This document shows, piece by piece, positions 47,150-56,377 of a stretch of 64,000 nucleotides of DNA. Made by a program: the position numbers and the translations under genes. The notes under the pieces were generated by a model, which was given only the letters and a program-made list of their open reading frames with translations, did no database searches and had not been told where the DNA came from. The stretch covers positions 6,025,174 through 6,089,173 of the forward strand of contig CP151667.1 in NCBI GenBank assembly GCA_038400315.1. The letters run 5' to 3'. Position 1 is the stretch's first letter. Each line of letters begins with the position of its first letter. The stretch comes from Isosphaeraceae bacterium EP7 (GTDB taxonomy: Bacteria > Planctomycetota > Planctomycetia > Isosphaerales > Isosphaeraceae).

Positions 47150-48907
47150 ATGAAAATCGGGCCGATTAAAGTGGTCGTGTTCGTCGGGCTGGGGGCGATG
47201 CTGGGCTTCGTCGCCTCCACACAGGATGTCACTCCCATGTTAAGGGCCGGTGTCGTCGCACCTGTCGCGGCGCAGTCCGGAGCGACCGACAAGGACATTG
47301 AGAAGGCCAACGATGGTACGGAAGGCGTGAGCAGGAACCTCTTGCTCGCGCAGGCCGGCGCGAACTCGGCCAAGGCGAAGCCCGCCTCGGCCGCGAAGAA
47401 GCCGAACATCATGTTCATCATGGGCGATGATATCGGCTGGTTCAATATTGGCGCCTACCACCGCGGCATGATGGCCGGCAAGACGCCCCACCTCGACAAG
47501 CTCGCGGCCCAGGGCATGCTCTTCACCGACTATTACGCCGAGGCCAGTTGCACGGCGGGACGGGCCAACTTCATCACCGGCCAGTTGCCGATTCGCACCG
47601 GCATGACCACGGTCGGCCAGGCGGGCTCCCCGATCGGCCTGCCGGCCCAGGCACCGACCATCGCCACCGCGCTCAAGTCGATGGGCTACGCCACCGGCCA
47701 GTTCGGCAAGAACCACCTTGGCGACCTGAACGAGTTTCTGCCGACCGTCCACGGCTTCGACGAGTTCTTCGGCTACCTCTATCACCTGGACGCGATGGAA
47801 GACCCGTCGCATCCCAATTATCCGCCCGAACTCAAGGACAAGGTCGGCCCGCGCAACCTGGTCCACTCCTGGGCAACGGATCGGGATGATCCGACCTCTC
47901 AGCCTCGCTGGGGCAAGGTCGGCAAGCAGAAGATCGAGGATGCCGGCACGCTTTACCCCAAGCGGATGGAGACGGTGGACGACGAGATCCTGGAACACGC
48001 GTTGAAGTTCGTCGACAAGGCCAAGGAGGAGGGCAAGCCTTTCTTCTGCTACCTCAACCCGACGCGCATGCACATCGTTACCCACCTTTCCGAAACATAC
48101 CAGAAGACCCGGACGCCGCAGAACGGCTGGTCGGAGTACGAGGCGGGGATGGCCCAGCTCGACGACATCGTCGGCTCGGTCATGAAGAAGCTGGCCGACA
48201 TGGGCGTCGAGGACGAGACAATCGTCGTGTTCACGACCGACAACGGCGCCGAGAACTTCACCTGGCCCGACGGCGGCCAGACTCCCTTCGCGGGGGGCAA
48301 AGGGACCGTGATGGAGGGCGGATTCCGCGCACCTTGCATCGCCCGCTGGCCCGGCAAAATCCCCGCGGGCAAGGTCGAGAACGGGATCATCTCAGGCCTC
48401 GACTGGTTCCCGACGCTCGCAGCTGCCGCCGGCGAGACGAAGATCGTCGAGGAGTTGAAGCAGGGGAAGACGCTCGACGACACAACCTACAAGGTGCACC
48501 TCGACGGTTACGACCAGACGGACATGATCACCGGCGCGGGACCGTCGAAGCGCCACGAGATCTGGTACTTCGCCGAGGGCGCGCTCGGCGCGGCCAGGAT
48601 CGATGACTTCAAGTATCGATTCATCGATCAACCCTCGGGCTGGCTCGGCGGGACCGTCAGGCCGGATGTTCCGATCCTGGTGAACCTGCGTCTCGATCCC
48701 TTCGAGCGCACCGGGTTCACCGGCTCGCTCGAGTACTTCCAGTGGTTCAAGTACGAGTTCTGGCGCTTCGTCTACGTCCAGGCGGAAGTCGCGAAGCTGG
48801 CCAAGACGGCGGTCGAATTCCCACCCATGCAGAAGGGTGCGAGCTTCAACCTCGAGGCCGTCAAGGACCAGATCCAGAAGGCAGCCCAGTCGCGGGCCGG
48901 CAAGTAG
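47150..48907 (+). CDS. Secreted arylsulfatase (Cys-type, formylglycine)
   Basis: 585 aa from ATG 47150. N-terminal hydrophobic signal/anchor (VVVFVGLGAMLGFVAS) and an Ala-rich spacer to about residue 85, then the sulfatase domain: PNIMFIMGDDIGW (two metal Asp), TAGRANFITGQLPIRTG containing the formylglycine site CTAGR (C-x-A-x-R), FGKNHLGD (catalytic Lys/His), and VVFTTDNGAENFTWPDGG (metal Asp-Asn), GTVMEGGFRAPCIARWPGK. Hydrolyses sulfate esters after Cys-to-formylglycine modification. Sulfatases abound in planctomycetes and are used on sulfated polysaccharides. A hairpin follows. Confidence 0.93.
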   Translation: MKIGPIKVVVFVGLGAMLGFVASTQDVTPMLRAGVVAPVAAQSGATDKDIEKANDGTEGVSRNLLLAQAGANSAKAKPASAAKKPNIMFIMGDDIGWFNIGAYHRGMMAGKTPHLDKLAAQGMLFTDYYAEASCTAGRANFITGQLPIRTGMTTVGQAGSPIGLPAQAPTIATALKSMGYATGQFGKNHLGDLNEFLPTVHGFDEFFGYLYHLDAMEDPSHPNYPPELKDKVGPRNLVHSWATDRDDPTSQPRWGKVGKQKIEDAGTLYPKRMETVDDEILEHALKFVDKAKEEGKPFFCYLNPTRMHIVTHLSETYQKTRTPQNGWSEYEAGMAQLDDIVGSVMKKLADMGVEDETIVVFTTDNGAENFTWPDGGQTPFAGGKGTVMEGGFRAPCIARWPGKIPAGKVENGIISGLDWFPTLAAAAGETKIVEELKQGKTLDDTTYKVHLDGYDQTDMITGAGPSKRHEIWYFAEGALGAARIDDFKYRFIDQPSGWLGGTVRPDVPILVNLRLDPFERTGFTGSLEYFQWFKYEFWRFVYVQAEVAKLAKTAVEFPPMQKGASFNLEAVKDQIQKAAQSRAGK

Positions 48908-48918
48908 GTTGAGCCGAC

Positions 48919-48945
48919 GCCCTCGGGCTCGGCGAGCCCGAGGGC
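48919..48945. terminator. Perfect 12-bp hairpin between sulfatase and uvrA-like gene
   Basis: GCCCTCGGGCTC (48919-48930) pairs exactly with 48934-48945 around a 3-base loop, between convergent genes; a short T-containing tail follows. Bidirectional terminator is likely. Confidence 0.75.
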
Positions 48946-48983
48946 GCTCTCGATTGCGCGCAGACACCGGAGTTTGAATGCGA

Positions 48984-51503
48984 TCAGGGCAGAGAGCGGG
49001 CCAGGTAAGCCGCGGTCCGGCTCGATGACACCCTGGCGACTTCCTCAGGGGGGCCGGCGGCAACAATCCGGCCCCCGTCCTCGCCGGCGCCGGGGCCAAT
49101 GTCGATGACCCAGTCGCTGGCCGCGGCGACCCGCATCTCGTGCTCGACGGCGATGACGGTGTTGCCCGAGTCGACCAACCGGTCGAGCTGCGCCATCAGC
49201 TTATCCACGTCCGAGGGATGCAAGCCGTTGGTCGGCTCGTCGAGGATGTAGAGCGTGTCGCCACGCTGGGCACGTTGCAGCTCGGTCGCCAGCTTGATCC
49301 GCTGGGCCTCTCCCCCGGAGAGCTCGGTGGCGGGCTGACCCAGCCGCAGGTAGCCCAGGCCAACTTCGCCCAGGACGAGGAGCGAACGCTCCACCTGCGG
49401 CTCCTCGGCGAAGAATTCGCGGGCCGCGTCGACCGTCATCCCCAGCACGTCGGCGATGGTCCTGCCGCGATACCGGATCTCGAGCGTTTGCGCATTGAAT
49501 CGAGACCCGTGGCAGGCGGGACATGGGGCGTAGACGCTGGGGAGGAAGAGCAGCTCGACCATCACGAACCCCTCCCCCTCGCAGGTCTCGCAGCGCCCCT
49601 TGGCGACGTTGAACGAGAATCGGCCCGCGTCATAGCGGCGGTCCTTCGCCTCCTTCGTCGCGGCGAAGAGCTTGCGGACGTGGTCGAAGAGGCCGGTGTA
49701 GGTTGCCAGGTTGGACCTGGGCGTCCGGCCGATCGGCTTCTGATCGACCCGAACCAGCCGCCTGATCCCACACAGGCCCCCCTCGATCCGACCGCCGATG
49801 GGGGCGTCGACGTCCGACTCCAGCTCTTCTCCCTGGTCCTCGTCGGGCGCGAGCGTTTGGCCGAGCTGAGTCGCGACGAGCTCGGCGAGGGCCTGGCTGA
49901 CCAGGCTCGACTTTCCCGAGCCCGAGACCCCCGTCACGGTCGTGAAGACGCCCAGCGGGAACCTGGCGTCGATCCCCCGCAAGTTGTTGCGCCTGACATC
50001 GGCCAGACGCAGCCAGCCGACGGGCTCGCGCGGCGTCCGACTCCCGGCCTCCCGGTTCCCGAAGAGGTGTCGTCGGGTTTGGGATTCGCTCACATGTTCG
50101 AGCCCCGCGGGCGGGCCGCTGTACAGGATGAATCCGCCCTGCTCGCCCGCCCCCGGCCCCACGTCGACGATCCAGTCAGCTTGGCGGATCAGGTCGAGGT
50201 CGTGCTCGACGACGAACAGCGAGTTGCCCGAGGCCTTCAGCCGGTTGAGCGCCCGCACCAGTGCCTCGGTATCCGCCGGGTGAAGGCCCGCCGAGGGTTC
50301 GTCGAGCACGTAGACGACGCCGAACAGGTTCGAGCGGACCTGCGTGGCGAGCCTCAACCGTTGCAGTTCGCCGGGCGAGAGCGTGGGCGTGCCGCGCTCC
50401 AGGGAGAGATAGCCGAGCCCCAGGTCGAGCAGCACGCCCAGCCGACCGACCAGGTCGCGGGCGATCCTCCGGACGACGATCAACTTCTCGGGCGACTTCT
50501 CCGCCAGCTCGACCATGCCTGGGGCCGTCCCCTCGGCATATTCGGGCAGGATTGCCGCGAGCCTGGCCATGGGCAGCCTGGAGAATTCGGCGATATCGAG
50601 CCCCGCAAATGTCACCGAGAGTGTCTCGCGCCGCAGCCGCTTGCCGAGGCAGGTCGGGCATTCTCGGCTGAGCATGTAATGGAGCGCCCGACGCTTCATC
50701 GGCTCGCTCTGCGTCTTGGCGAAGGTGTGCAGGACGTGCCGCCTGGCGCTGGAGAAAGTCCCCATGTAGCTCGGCTCGTCCTTCCGCAGGACGGAGCGCC
50801 GCACCTCCTCGGCGGTCAGCCCCGAATAGACCGGCACCACCGGCTGGTCGTCGGTGAAGAGGATCCAGTCGCGGTCCTTCCGGGGTAGCTCGCGCCAGGG
50901 CCGGTCGACGTCGTAGCCGAGCGTCATCAAGATCTCGCGCAGGTTCTGGCCGTGCCAGGCGGTCGGCCAGGCCGCGACGGCCCGCTCGCGGATCGTCAGC
51001 GAGTCATCCGGCACCATCGATCGTTCCGTCACCTCGTACACCCGGCCCAGGCCGTGGCACTCGGGGCAGGCCCCCTCGGGGGTGTTCGGCGAGAACGACT
51101 CCGCGTACAGGAGGGGCTGGCCGGCCGGATAATCTCCGGCGCGCGAGTAGAGCATCCGGATCAAGTTCGAGAGCGTCGTGACGCTGCCCACCGACGATCG
51201 GGTCGAGGGAGACCCTCTCTGCTGCTGCAAGGCGACCGCCGGTGGAAGCCCCTCGATTTCGTCGACCTCGGGCACCCCGAGTTGGTGGAAAAGTCGCCTG
51301 GCATAGGGCGAGACCGATTCGAGGTAACGCCGCTGGGCCTCCGCATAGAGCGTCCCGAACGCGAGCGATGACTTGCCCGACCCCGAGATCCCCGTGAAGA
51401 CGACCAGCGCATCGCGGGGGATGTCGAGGCTTACGTCCTTCAGATTGTGCTCGCGTGCCCCCCGGACACGAACGAACTGGCTGTTTTGATGGTCTTCGTT
51501 CAT
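48984..51503 (-). CDS. UvrA-like ABC ATPase, class II (UvrA2) type
   Basis: 839 aa from ATG 51503; standard UvrA is about 940. Both ATPase halves are present: Walker A GISGSGKSSLAFG and GVSGSGKSSLVSQ, signature TLSPGELQRLRLA and ELSGGEAQRIKLA, Walker B VVYVLDEPSAGLHP and TLYILDEPTNGLHP. Zinc-module cysteines: CPECHGLG, CPTCLGKR, CETCEGEG, CPACHGSRF. The segment between the first Walker A and Q-loop is short, fitting class II UvrA that lacks the UvrB-binding region. Family knowledge: UvrA2 supports tolerance to DNA-intercalating drugs or accessory repair. No uvrB nearby. Confidence 0.88.
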   Translation of the reverse strand: MNEDHQNSQFVRVRGAREHNLKDVSLDIPRDALVVFTGISGSGKSSLAFGTLYAEAQRRYLESVSPYARRLFHQLGVPEVDEIEGLPPAVALQQQRGSPSTRSSVGSVTTLSNLIRMLYSRAGDYPAGQPLLYAESFSPNTPEGACPECHGLGRVYEVTERSMVPDDSLTIRERAVAAWPTAWHGQNLREILMTLGYDVDRPWRELPRKDRDWILFTDDQPVVPVYSGLTAEEVRRSVLRKDEPSYMGTFSSARRHVLHTFAKTQSEPMKRRALHYMLSRECPTCLGKRLRRETLSVTFAGLDIAEFSRLPMARLAAILPEYAEGTAPGMVELAEKSPEKLIVVRRIARDLVGRLGVLLDLGLGYLSLERGTPTLSPGELQRLRLATQVRSNLFGVVYVLDEPSAGLHPADTEALVRALNRLKASGNSLFVVEHDLDLIRQADWIVDVGPGAGEQGGFILYSGPPAGLEHVSESQTRRHLFGNREAGSRTPREPVGWLRLADVRRNNLRGIDARFPLGVFTTVTGVSGSGKSSLVSQALAELVATQLGQTLAPDEDQGEELESDVDAPIGGRIEGGLCGIRRLVRVDQKPIGRTPRSNLATYTGLFDHVRKLFAATKEAKDRRYDAGRFSFNVAKGRCETCEGEGFVMVELLFLPSVYAPCPACHGSRFNAQTLEIRYRGRTIADVLGMTVDAAREFFAEEPQVERSLLVLGEVGLGYLRLGQPATELSGGEAQRIKLATELQRAQRGDTLYILDEPTNGLHPSDVDKLMAQLDRLVDSGNTVIAVEHEMRVAAASDWVIDIGPGAGEDGGRIVAAGPPEEVARVSSSRTAAYLARSLP

Positions 51504-52172
51504 GCAATTTCAGGCGTTCGCAAGTCGTTCGGGCGAAGGTCGTTTCGTGGAACGATCTGCGAAGCATTCAAATCCCGCGCCAATCAAATCGCCACCTCGA
51601 TGACGACCGCTCGCAGCTCTCAACTCCCATGATCCTGGCCGGATCCGGACTCAAGATCATCGAGAGCTTGGGGCAATTTCGTCGTCAATAATGGCGATTG
51701 GTCAATCTTTCAAGACGCTGGATCGGGCGTGCCATTCCCCGGTGATGGTACGAAACTCGATTCGGAATTGCGACAAGACTGCATGAAATCGGGCATGGGC
51801 CCTGATCGATCGCTCCAGGCATCCGGGCATCGATCGCCTAGATGAGCCACCAGACAGTCTCGTCATCACGCAGCGATTCAGGAAGCGTCGTGCCAAAGTT
51901 CTTGACAAGAAGTCTCGCGACCGTAAATTGAGTCTTGTTGGGACTGAATCTCAGTTTCAATCATCTCCGAACCGATCCGGCGCTGGTCCCGCCGCGTGTT
52001 TGGTCCGGAGACGGGGCGTGCCCGGAGCGTTTTTCGCCTCCGGGGCGCGAATGTCCGGGAATCGATGACGTTCACCTCGCCCGCCGTCGGGCCTGTCAAT
52101 CTCGCCCCGGATCGCCCGCTTGAGTGCGGGCACGGGCCGGGCCGGACGGCACCTCAAGTCAGGACCAGGACC
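51504..52172. other. Intergenic region between uvrA-like gene and DUF1559 operon
   Basis: About 670 bases, somewhat less GC-rich than the genes. It should hold divergent promoters; no supported gene. The DUF1559 frame is open from 51996, but the prepilin leader fixes its start at 52173. Confidence 0.5.
51902..51929 (+). promoter_or_regulatory. Promoter candidate for the DUF1559-lipoprotein-Kelch operon
   Basis: TTGACA (51902-51907) and TAAATT (51924-51929) with a 16-base spacer, about 245 bases before the DUF1559 ATG. Found by eye; the long leader is a caveat. Confidence 0.4.
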
Positions 52173-53276
52173 ATGAGTTCGCCGACCTCCCCTCGCCGCC
52201 GCCGCGCCGGCTTCACGCTCATCGAGCTGCTGGTCGTGATCTCGATCATCGCGGTGCTCATCGCGCTGCTCCTGCCGGCCGTGCAGAGCGCCCGCGAGGC
52301 CGCCAGGCGCATCCAGTGCGTCAACAACCTGAAGCAGCTCGGGCTGGCGCTGCACAACTATGAGGGCGCCAACCAGGCGTTTCCGCCGGCTTCGCAGGGG
52401 GGATTGAGCTCGGTGTACATGAATTACACCGGGTACAGCTTCATCCTGCCCTATCTTGAGCAGGGCAACGCCTACAACACATTTAACTTCTCGTTGAACT
52501 CGTTCAGCGGGACGACCCCCTATTACGGCTGGTCGCTGCCGGGCAATAGCACGGGCGTCTCGCTCCAGTTCGCCGCATTCCTCTGCCCGTCCAACCGGGC
52601 CATCGGCGAGGTCGGGGCCACCATCGGCTCGGGTTCCGCGGCGTACACGCTCGAACCCGGAAAGATCGCCGTCACCGACTATCTCTTCAACGCCGGCGCG
52701 GGCCGCTATGTCATCCCGGGCTACAATGACAGCCAGCTCGGCCCCATCGGCTTCGACACCGCCACCAAGATCGCGCAGATCACCGACGGCACCAGCAACA
52801 CCATGCTGATGGGCGAGTCGGCCGGCGGCAACGCACGCAACAAGACCCGCGCCGTGGGCAGCGGCGACGCCCGCGTCTGCGTCCCCCTGAGCCCCGGCCT
52901 GGCCGCCGCGCCCACCGCCACCGTCTATTACGACAACCTCATGTTCCTGGCCTACGGCCGGTCTCGCCTCTGGGGCACGGACAAGCGGATCATCGGCTCG
53001 CTCGTGGGCCGCACGGTGGACCATATCGGCTATCCCTACAAGCCGAATGACTGCGGCATGGACTCGCTCACGGACGTCAGCAAGCCCGCCCCCGGCGATC
53101 CGGCTCCCGCCCCCGGTCAGCAGCTCAGCAACTTCCGCTCGACCCACCCCGGCCTGATCAACTCGGTCTTCGCCGACGGCAGCGTCCGGGCCATCAAGAA
53201 CACGATCTCGATGCCCACCTACATGGGGATCTCCACCATGAGCGGTGGCGAAGTCATCTCCGCGGACGCTTATTGA
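52173..53276 (+). CDS. DUF1559 prepilin-like (major pilin/pseudopilin-type) protein
   Basis: 367 aa from ATG 52173. The N-terminus [20 protein letters not shown] is a textbook type IV prepilin cleavage/methylation leader (cleavage at G/F). Then [20 protein letters not shown] and [20 protein letters not shown] start the DUF1559 domain. [13 protein letters not shown] follows, and the C-terminal H-x9-DG motif is present ([12 protein letters not shown]). Family knowledge: planctomycetes encode dozens; they are surface or periplasmic filaments of unclear use. First gene of a three-gene operon (next gene 24 bases away). Confidence 0.95.
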   Translation: MSSPTSPRRRRAGFTLIELLVVISIIAVLIALLLPAVQSAREAARRIQCVNNLKQLGLALHNYEGANQAFPPASQGGLSSVYMNYTGYSFILPYLEQGNAYNTFNFSLNSFSGTTPYYGWSLPGNSTGVSLQFAAFLCPSNRAIGEVGATIGSGSAAYTLEPGKIAVTDYLFNAGAGRYVIPGYNDSQLGPIGFDTATKIAQITDGTSNTMLMGESAGGNARNKTRAVGSGDARVCVPLSPGLAAAPTATVYYDNLMFLAYGRSRLWGTDKRIIGSLVGRTVDHIGYPYKPNDCGMDSLTDVSKPAPGDPAPAPGQQLSNFRSTHPGLINSVFADGSVRAIKNTISMPTYMGISTMSGGEVISADAY

Positions 53277-53300
53277 ACCGCCATCGAGGTTCTCACTCCC

Positions 53301-53561
53301 ATGATCGATGCCATTCGCCCCCCCCGGCTCATCGCCCGGGGGGCCGTCTTGCTGGCCCCGGCGGCCTTCCTGCTAACCCTTTCCCTCGCCGGCTGCGGGC
53401 AGGAGCCGTTGCACTCCGAGCAAGGCTCGCCCGTCGTCTCGGTCGACTCCGAGGCGGGGAAGAAGGCCCTCGCCGAGTCGCAGCAGCTCTACGAGCTCCG
53501 CAAAGAACAGGAAGCCAAGGGGGCCAGGCGAAAGCGGGCCCTCCCCGTCGACCCGGGCTGA
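53301..53561 (+). CDS. Small lipoprotein of the DUF1559 operon
   Basis: 86 aa from ATG 53301. Long basic-hydrophobic signal ending in a lipobox (LTLSLAGC). The mature part is short and charged: QEPLHSEQGSPVVSVDSEAG, then ALAESQQLYELRKEQEAKG (likely helical) and a basic tail. Such small lipoproteins regularly follow DUF1559 genes in planctomycetes (from memory). Perhaps an anchor or assembly helper. Confidence 0.8.
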   Translation: MIDAIRPPRLIARGAVLLAPAAFLLTLSLAGCGQEPLHSEQGSPVVSVDSEAGKKALAESQQLYELRKEQEAKGARRKRALPVDPG

Positions 53562-53614
53562 TCCGCACGACGAAGCCTTGACCGCGTTCCCCCTACACTG
53601 ATCCGAGGACACGC

Positions 53615-55306
53615 ATGATCCGCGCAGCGACGAAGCACCTCTCACGGGCGGCACTGGCCGCCGCCCTGCTCATCCTCCCCACGGCGGCGTCGGCCCACTT
53701 CATCTGGATCACCGTCGAGCCCGCCAAGACGGCCGGCGGTAGCGCCACCATCCGCACCTTCCTCAACGAAGAGCCCGAGCCGGGCGGCGAGGCGTTCCTC
53801 AAGTACGTCAAGGACGTGAAGCCCACCGCCCAGGGCCAGCCCATCGCGGCCTCCCTCGGCGAAAGCTCGCTCGACGCCTCGTGGGCAGGCGCCCTGCCCG
53901 CCGCCATCGACGCCGAGAGCGTGCTGGGCGTCAAGACGGACAAGGCGAAGGTCTCCTATCGCCTCGTGTACACCGCCCGCGCCCAGAGCAAGGCCGTCGC
54001 CGCCGACGCCCCCGAGAAGGGCTCGCTCCTGCGTGTCAGGCTCGTGACCAAGGACGGCAAGTCCTACTTCCAGGCCCTCTTCGACGGCAAGGCCGTCCCC
54101 AAGGTCCGGGTCAAGGCGTACCCCTCCGAGGGCGACACCATCGACCTCACCTCCGACGATGCCGGACTCGTTGAAGTCGCCGGCCTCGCCGAAGGCAAGA
54201 CCGGCGCCTGGGCCAACTGGACCGAGAGCAAGCCCGGCGAGCTCGACGGCAAGCCCTACACCGAGAGCCGCTACTACGCCACCCTCACCGTGGTGCCGAC
54301 CCCTGCGCCGGCCGCAGCCTCGGCCGATGCGAAGGCCGGCGAGACGCCCGCCGTGGCCGTCGCCACCACCTTCGCCACCATGCCCGCGCCGGCCGTCAAC
54401 AGCTTCGGCGGCGCCGTGCTGGGCGACTGGCTCTACGTCTACAGCGGCCACGTCGGCCGGACCCACAAGTACAGCACCGCGACCACCTCGAAGCACTTCC
54501 GCCGCCTGAATCTCAAGGATCGGACCACCTGGGAAGACCTGCCGATGACCGTCGACCTTCAGGGTGTGGCCCTGGTTTCCGACGGCAAGGCCATCTACCG
54601 CCTCGGCGGGATGGCCGCCAAGAACGCCCCCGGCAGCCCGCAGGACCTGCACTCGGTCGCCGACTTCGCCCGGTTCGACCCCGAGACCAAGGCCTGGACC
54701 GACCTGGCCCCCATGCCCACCCCCCGCTCCACGCACGACGCCGCCGTCGTCGGCCGCAAGATCTACGCCGTCGGCGGCTGGATCATGAAGGGCAGCAGCG
54801 AAGACTCCGACTATTGCGAGGACGCCTCCGTCTACGACCTCGACAACCCCGAGGCCGGCTGGAAGACTCTCGACCAGCCCTTCCGCCGCCGCGCCCTCGC
54901 AGCGGCCGAGGCCGGCGGCAAGCTCTACGTCCTGGGCGGCCTGACCGATGACTTCAAGGTCGAGCCCCGCGTGGACATCTACGACCCCGTCGCCAACGCC
55001 TGGACCGAAGGGCCCAAGCTGCCCGGTTCCGGCAAGACCGAGGGATTCTCCGCCTCGGCCTTCGGCGTCGAGGGCAAGCTTTACATGAGCGCCATCTCGG
55101 GCGTCATCAACCGCCTGAACACCGGGACGAACCAGTGGGAGGCCATCGGAGCCTGGGCCCAGCCCCGCCTGACCCACCGACTCCTGCCCGGTCCTGACCA
55201 CTCCCTCCTCGCCGTGGGCGGCAACTACAAGGGCGACCAGACTCCCCTCATCGAGTCCATTTCCCTCCCTGCCACCCCCGACAAGACCAGCACCGCCGCC
55301 CGCTGA
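53615..55306 (+). CDS. Exported Kelch-repeat protein with N-terminal DUF4198-like domain
   Basis: 563 aa from ATG 53615 (GAGG upstream). Signal peptide (ALAAALLILPTAASAHF). Residues about 25-230 resemble a DUF4198-type beta domain (HFIWITVEPAKTAGGSATIR; YFQALFDGKAVPKVRVKAYP). About 260-550 form a Kelch propeller: YVYSGHVGRTHKYS, AIYRLGGMAAK, MPTPRSTHDAAVVGRKIYAV, LAAAEAGGKLYVLGGLTDD, LYMSAISGVINRLNTGTNQW. Last gene of the DUF1559 operon, 54 bases after the lipoprotein. Probably a secreted binding protein. Confidence 0.85.
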   Translation: MIRAATKHLSRAALAAALLILPTAASAHFIWITVEPAKTAGGSATIRTFLNEEPEPGGEAFLKYVKDVKPTAQGQPIAASLGESSLDASWAGALPAAIDAESVLGVKTDKAKVSYRLVYTARAQSKAVAADAPEKGSLLRVRLVTKDGKSYFQALFDGKAVPKVRVKAYPSEGDTIDLTSDDAGLVEVAGLAEGKTGAWANWTESKPGELDGKPYTESRYYATLTVVPTPAPAAASADAKAGETPAVAVATTFATMPAPAVNSFGGAVLGDWLYVYSGHVGRTHKYSTATTSKHFRRLNLKDRTTWEDLPMTVDLQGVALVSDGKAIYRLGGMAAKNAPGSPQDLHSVADFARFDPETKAWTDLAPMPTPRSTHDAAVVGRKIYAVGGWIMKGSSEDSDYCEDASVYDLDNPEAGWKTLDQPFRRRALAAAEAGGKLYVLGGLTDDFKVEPRVDIYDPVANAWTEGPKLPGSGKTEGFSASAFGVEGKLYMSAISGVINRLNTGTNQWEAIGAWAQPRLTHRLLPGPDHSLLAVGGNYKGDQTPLIESISLPATPDKTSTAAR

Positions 55307-55339
55307 GGCTGGCTGATACGCTGATCTGACCGACACACC

Positions 55340-55383
55340 AACGCGGCGCGGCGGAGACCCACTGGCCTCCGCCGCGCCGCGTT
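55340..55383 (+). terminator. Perfect 17-bp hairpin after the Kelch gene
   Basis: 55340-55356 is the exact reverse complement of 55367-55383, loop of 10 bases, 34 bases after the stop. GC-rich stem starting AACG and ending CGTT. Confidence 0.8.
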
Positions 55384-56377
55384 GTCCCATTCCGGGATGG
55401 TCGAAGTCGCGGGGCGTCACCAATACAGTGAAACAGGCGTGACATACTTGCGTAAGAGTCGGATCAAGTTCGCGCCTTTGAATCGGAGGCCCGACAGCGA
55501 GTCGAGCGCACTCCCGGCCGGGGCCAGCCTCAGCAGGTCCTCGCCGGAGGGCCCCAAGCCGATGTCGGGGAAGAGCAGGAAGACGCGCGACTTATGAGAT
55601 CGCGACCCAAACATGAGCGGAAACGGCCGAATTCAGGGCTGTGCAGCACGTCAGAGGCTGCGAGGCCGATCATAGTATCGCAATCCCATTGATTAACGCA
55701 TTCCTTAATGAAATCGAGGAGCGTCCTCGAATCGTGCGAGTAACCACCAATCAAGCGAGTTGTCAGATCAAATTTCATCAAGTCGATGAGACTGATATCA
55801 ACGTATCGTTCGGGACGATGAGGTCGATGAGATCGGCGATCAAAAACCCCGTCGCGGAGACTTCGAGCGTCATTCCGTCGGCGATCAGGCGGGCGCCAGC
55901 ATCGGTCTTGATCCGTGCCTCGAAGGCCTTGACTCGTCGTGGTCGGTCCCACCCGGGTCTCCGATGGTCAGAATCGACAAGAAACGCTCGCAAGGATTCA
56001 GCTCACCAAAAGTTAAACATCCGCCCGCCGCGGAACGTTGGCCTGTCTCACGAGTTCCCAGGGCTGTCCGTGCCGGCGTCGTGGACAAGGTAGGTCGCGG
56101 GGGCAACGACGAGATCCGCCGGCCGACGAAGCGGGCAATGCGGTGGACGTTCATCGGGTCTCCTCCCACGATCGGGCACTTCCCAAACGCCGCGGGGCGT
56201 CGGACACTGTTAGGACCAAGGGCGTGCGTCTCACAGGCTGTGAGAGTCGACGCATGGGTGGCCCAGGGTTCGCGTGACGTCGGAGGGAGGCCGGCCCCGA
56301 CGCGACCTAGTGTAAGCATGGCGTCCGCCGCCTTTTCGGATCCCACGGTCAAAACCAGACTGCAGGAGTTTCAAGCA
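55384..56377. other. Intergenic region with possible degenerate minus-strand coding
   Basis: About 990 bases with lower GC around 55660-55840. On the minus strand, protein-like pieces lie in three different frames: GARLIADGMTLEVSATGFLI (55993-55778 frame), then LTTRLIGGYSHDSRTLLDFI (55952-55530 frame), then SGLRFKGANLIRLLRKYVTP (55614-55417 frame). They may be relics of one frameshifted gene. No family recognised. The baeRF promoter should be near the right end. Confidence 0.35.

Noticed and set aside
49140-50888. Plus-strand frame of about 580 codons
   Set aside because: Antisense to the UvrA-like gene; no recognisable motif.
53642-55423. Minus-strand frame of about 590 codons
   Set aside because: Antisense to the Kelch gene; Gly/Val-rich translation, no start context.
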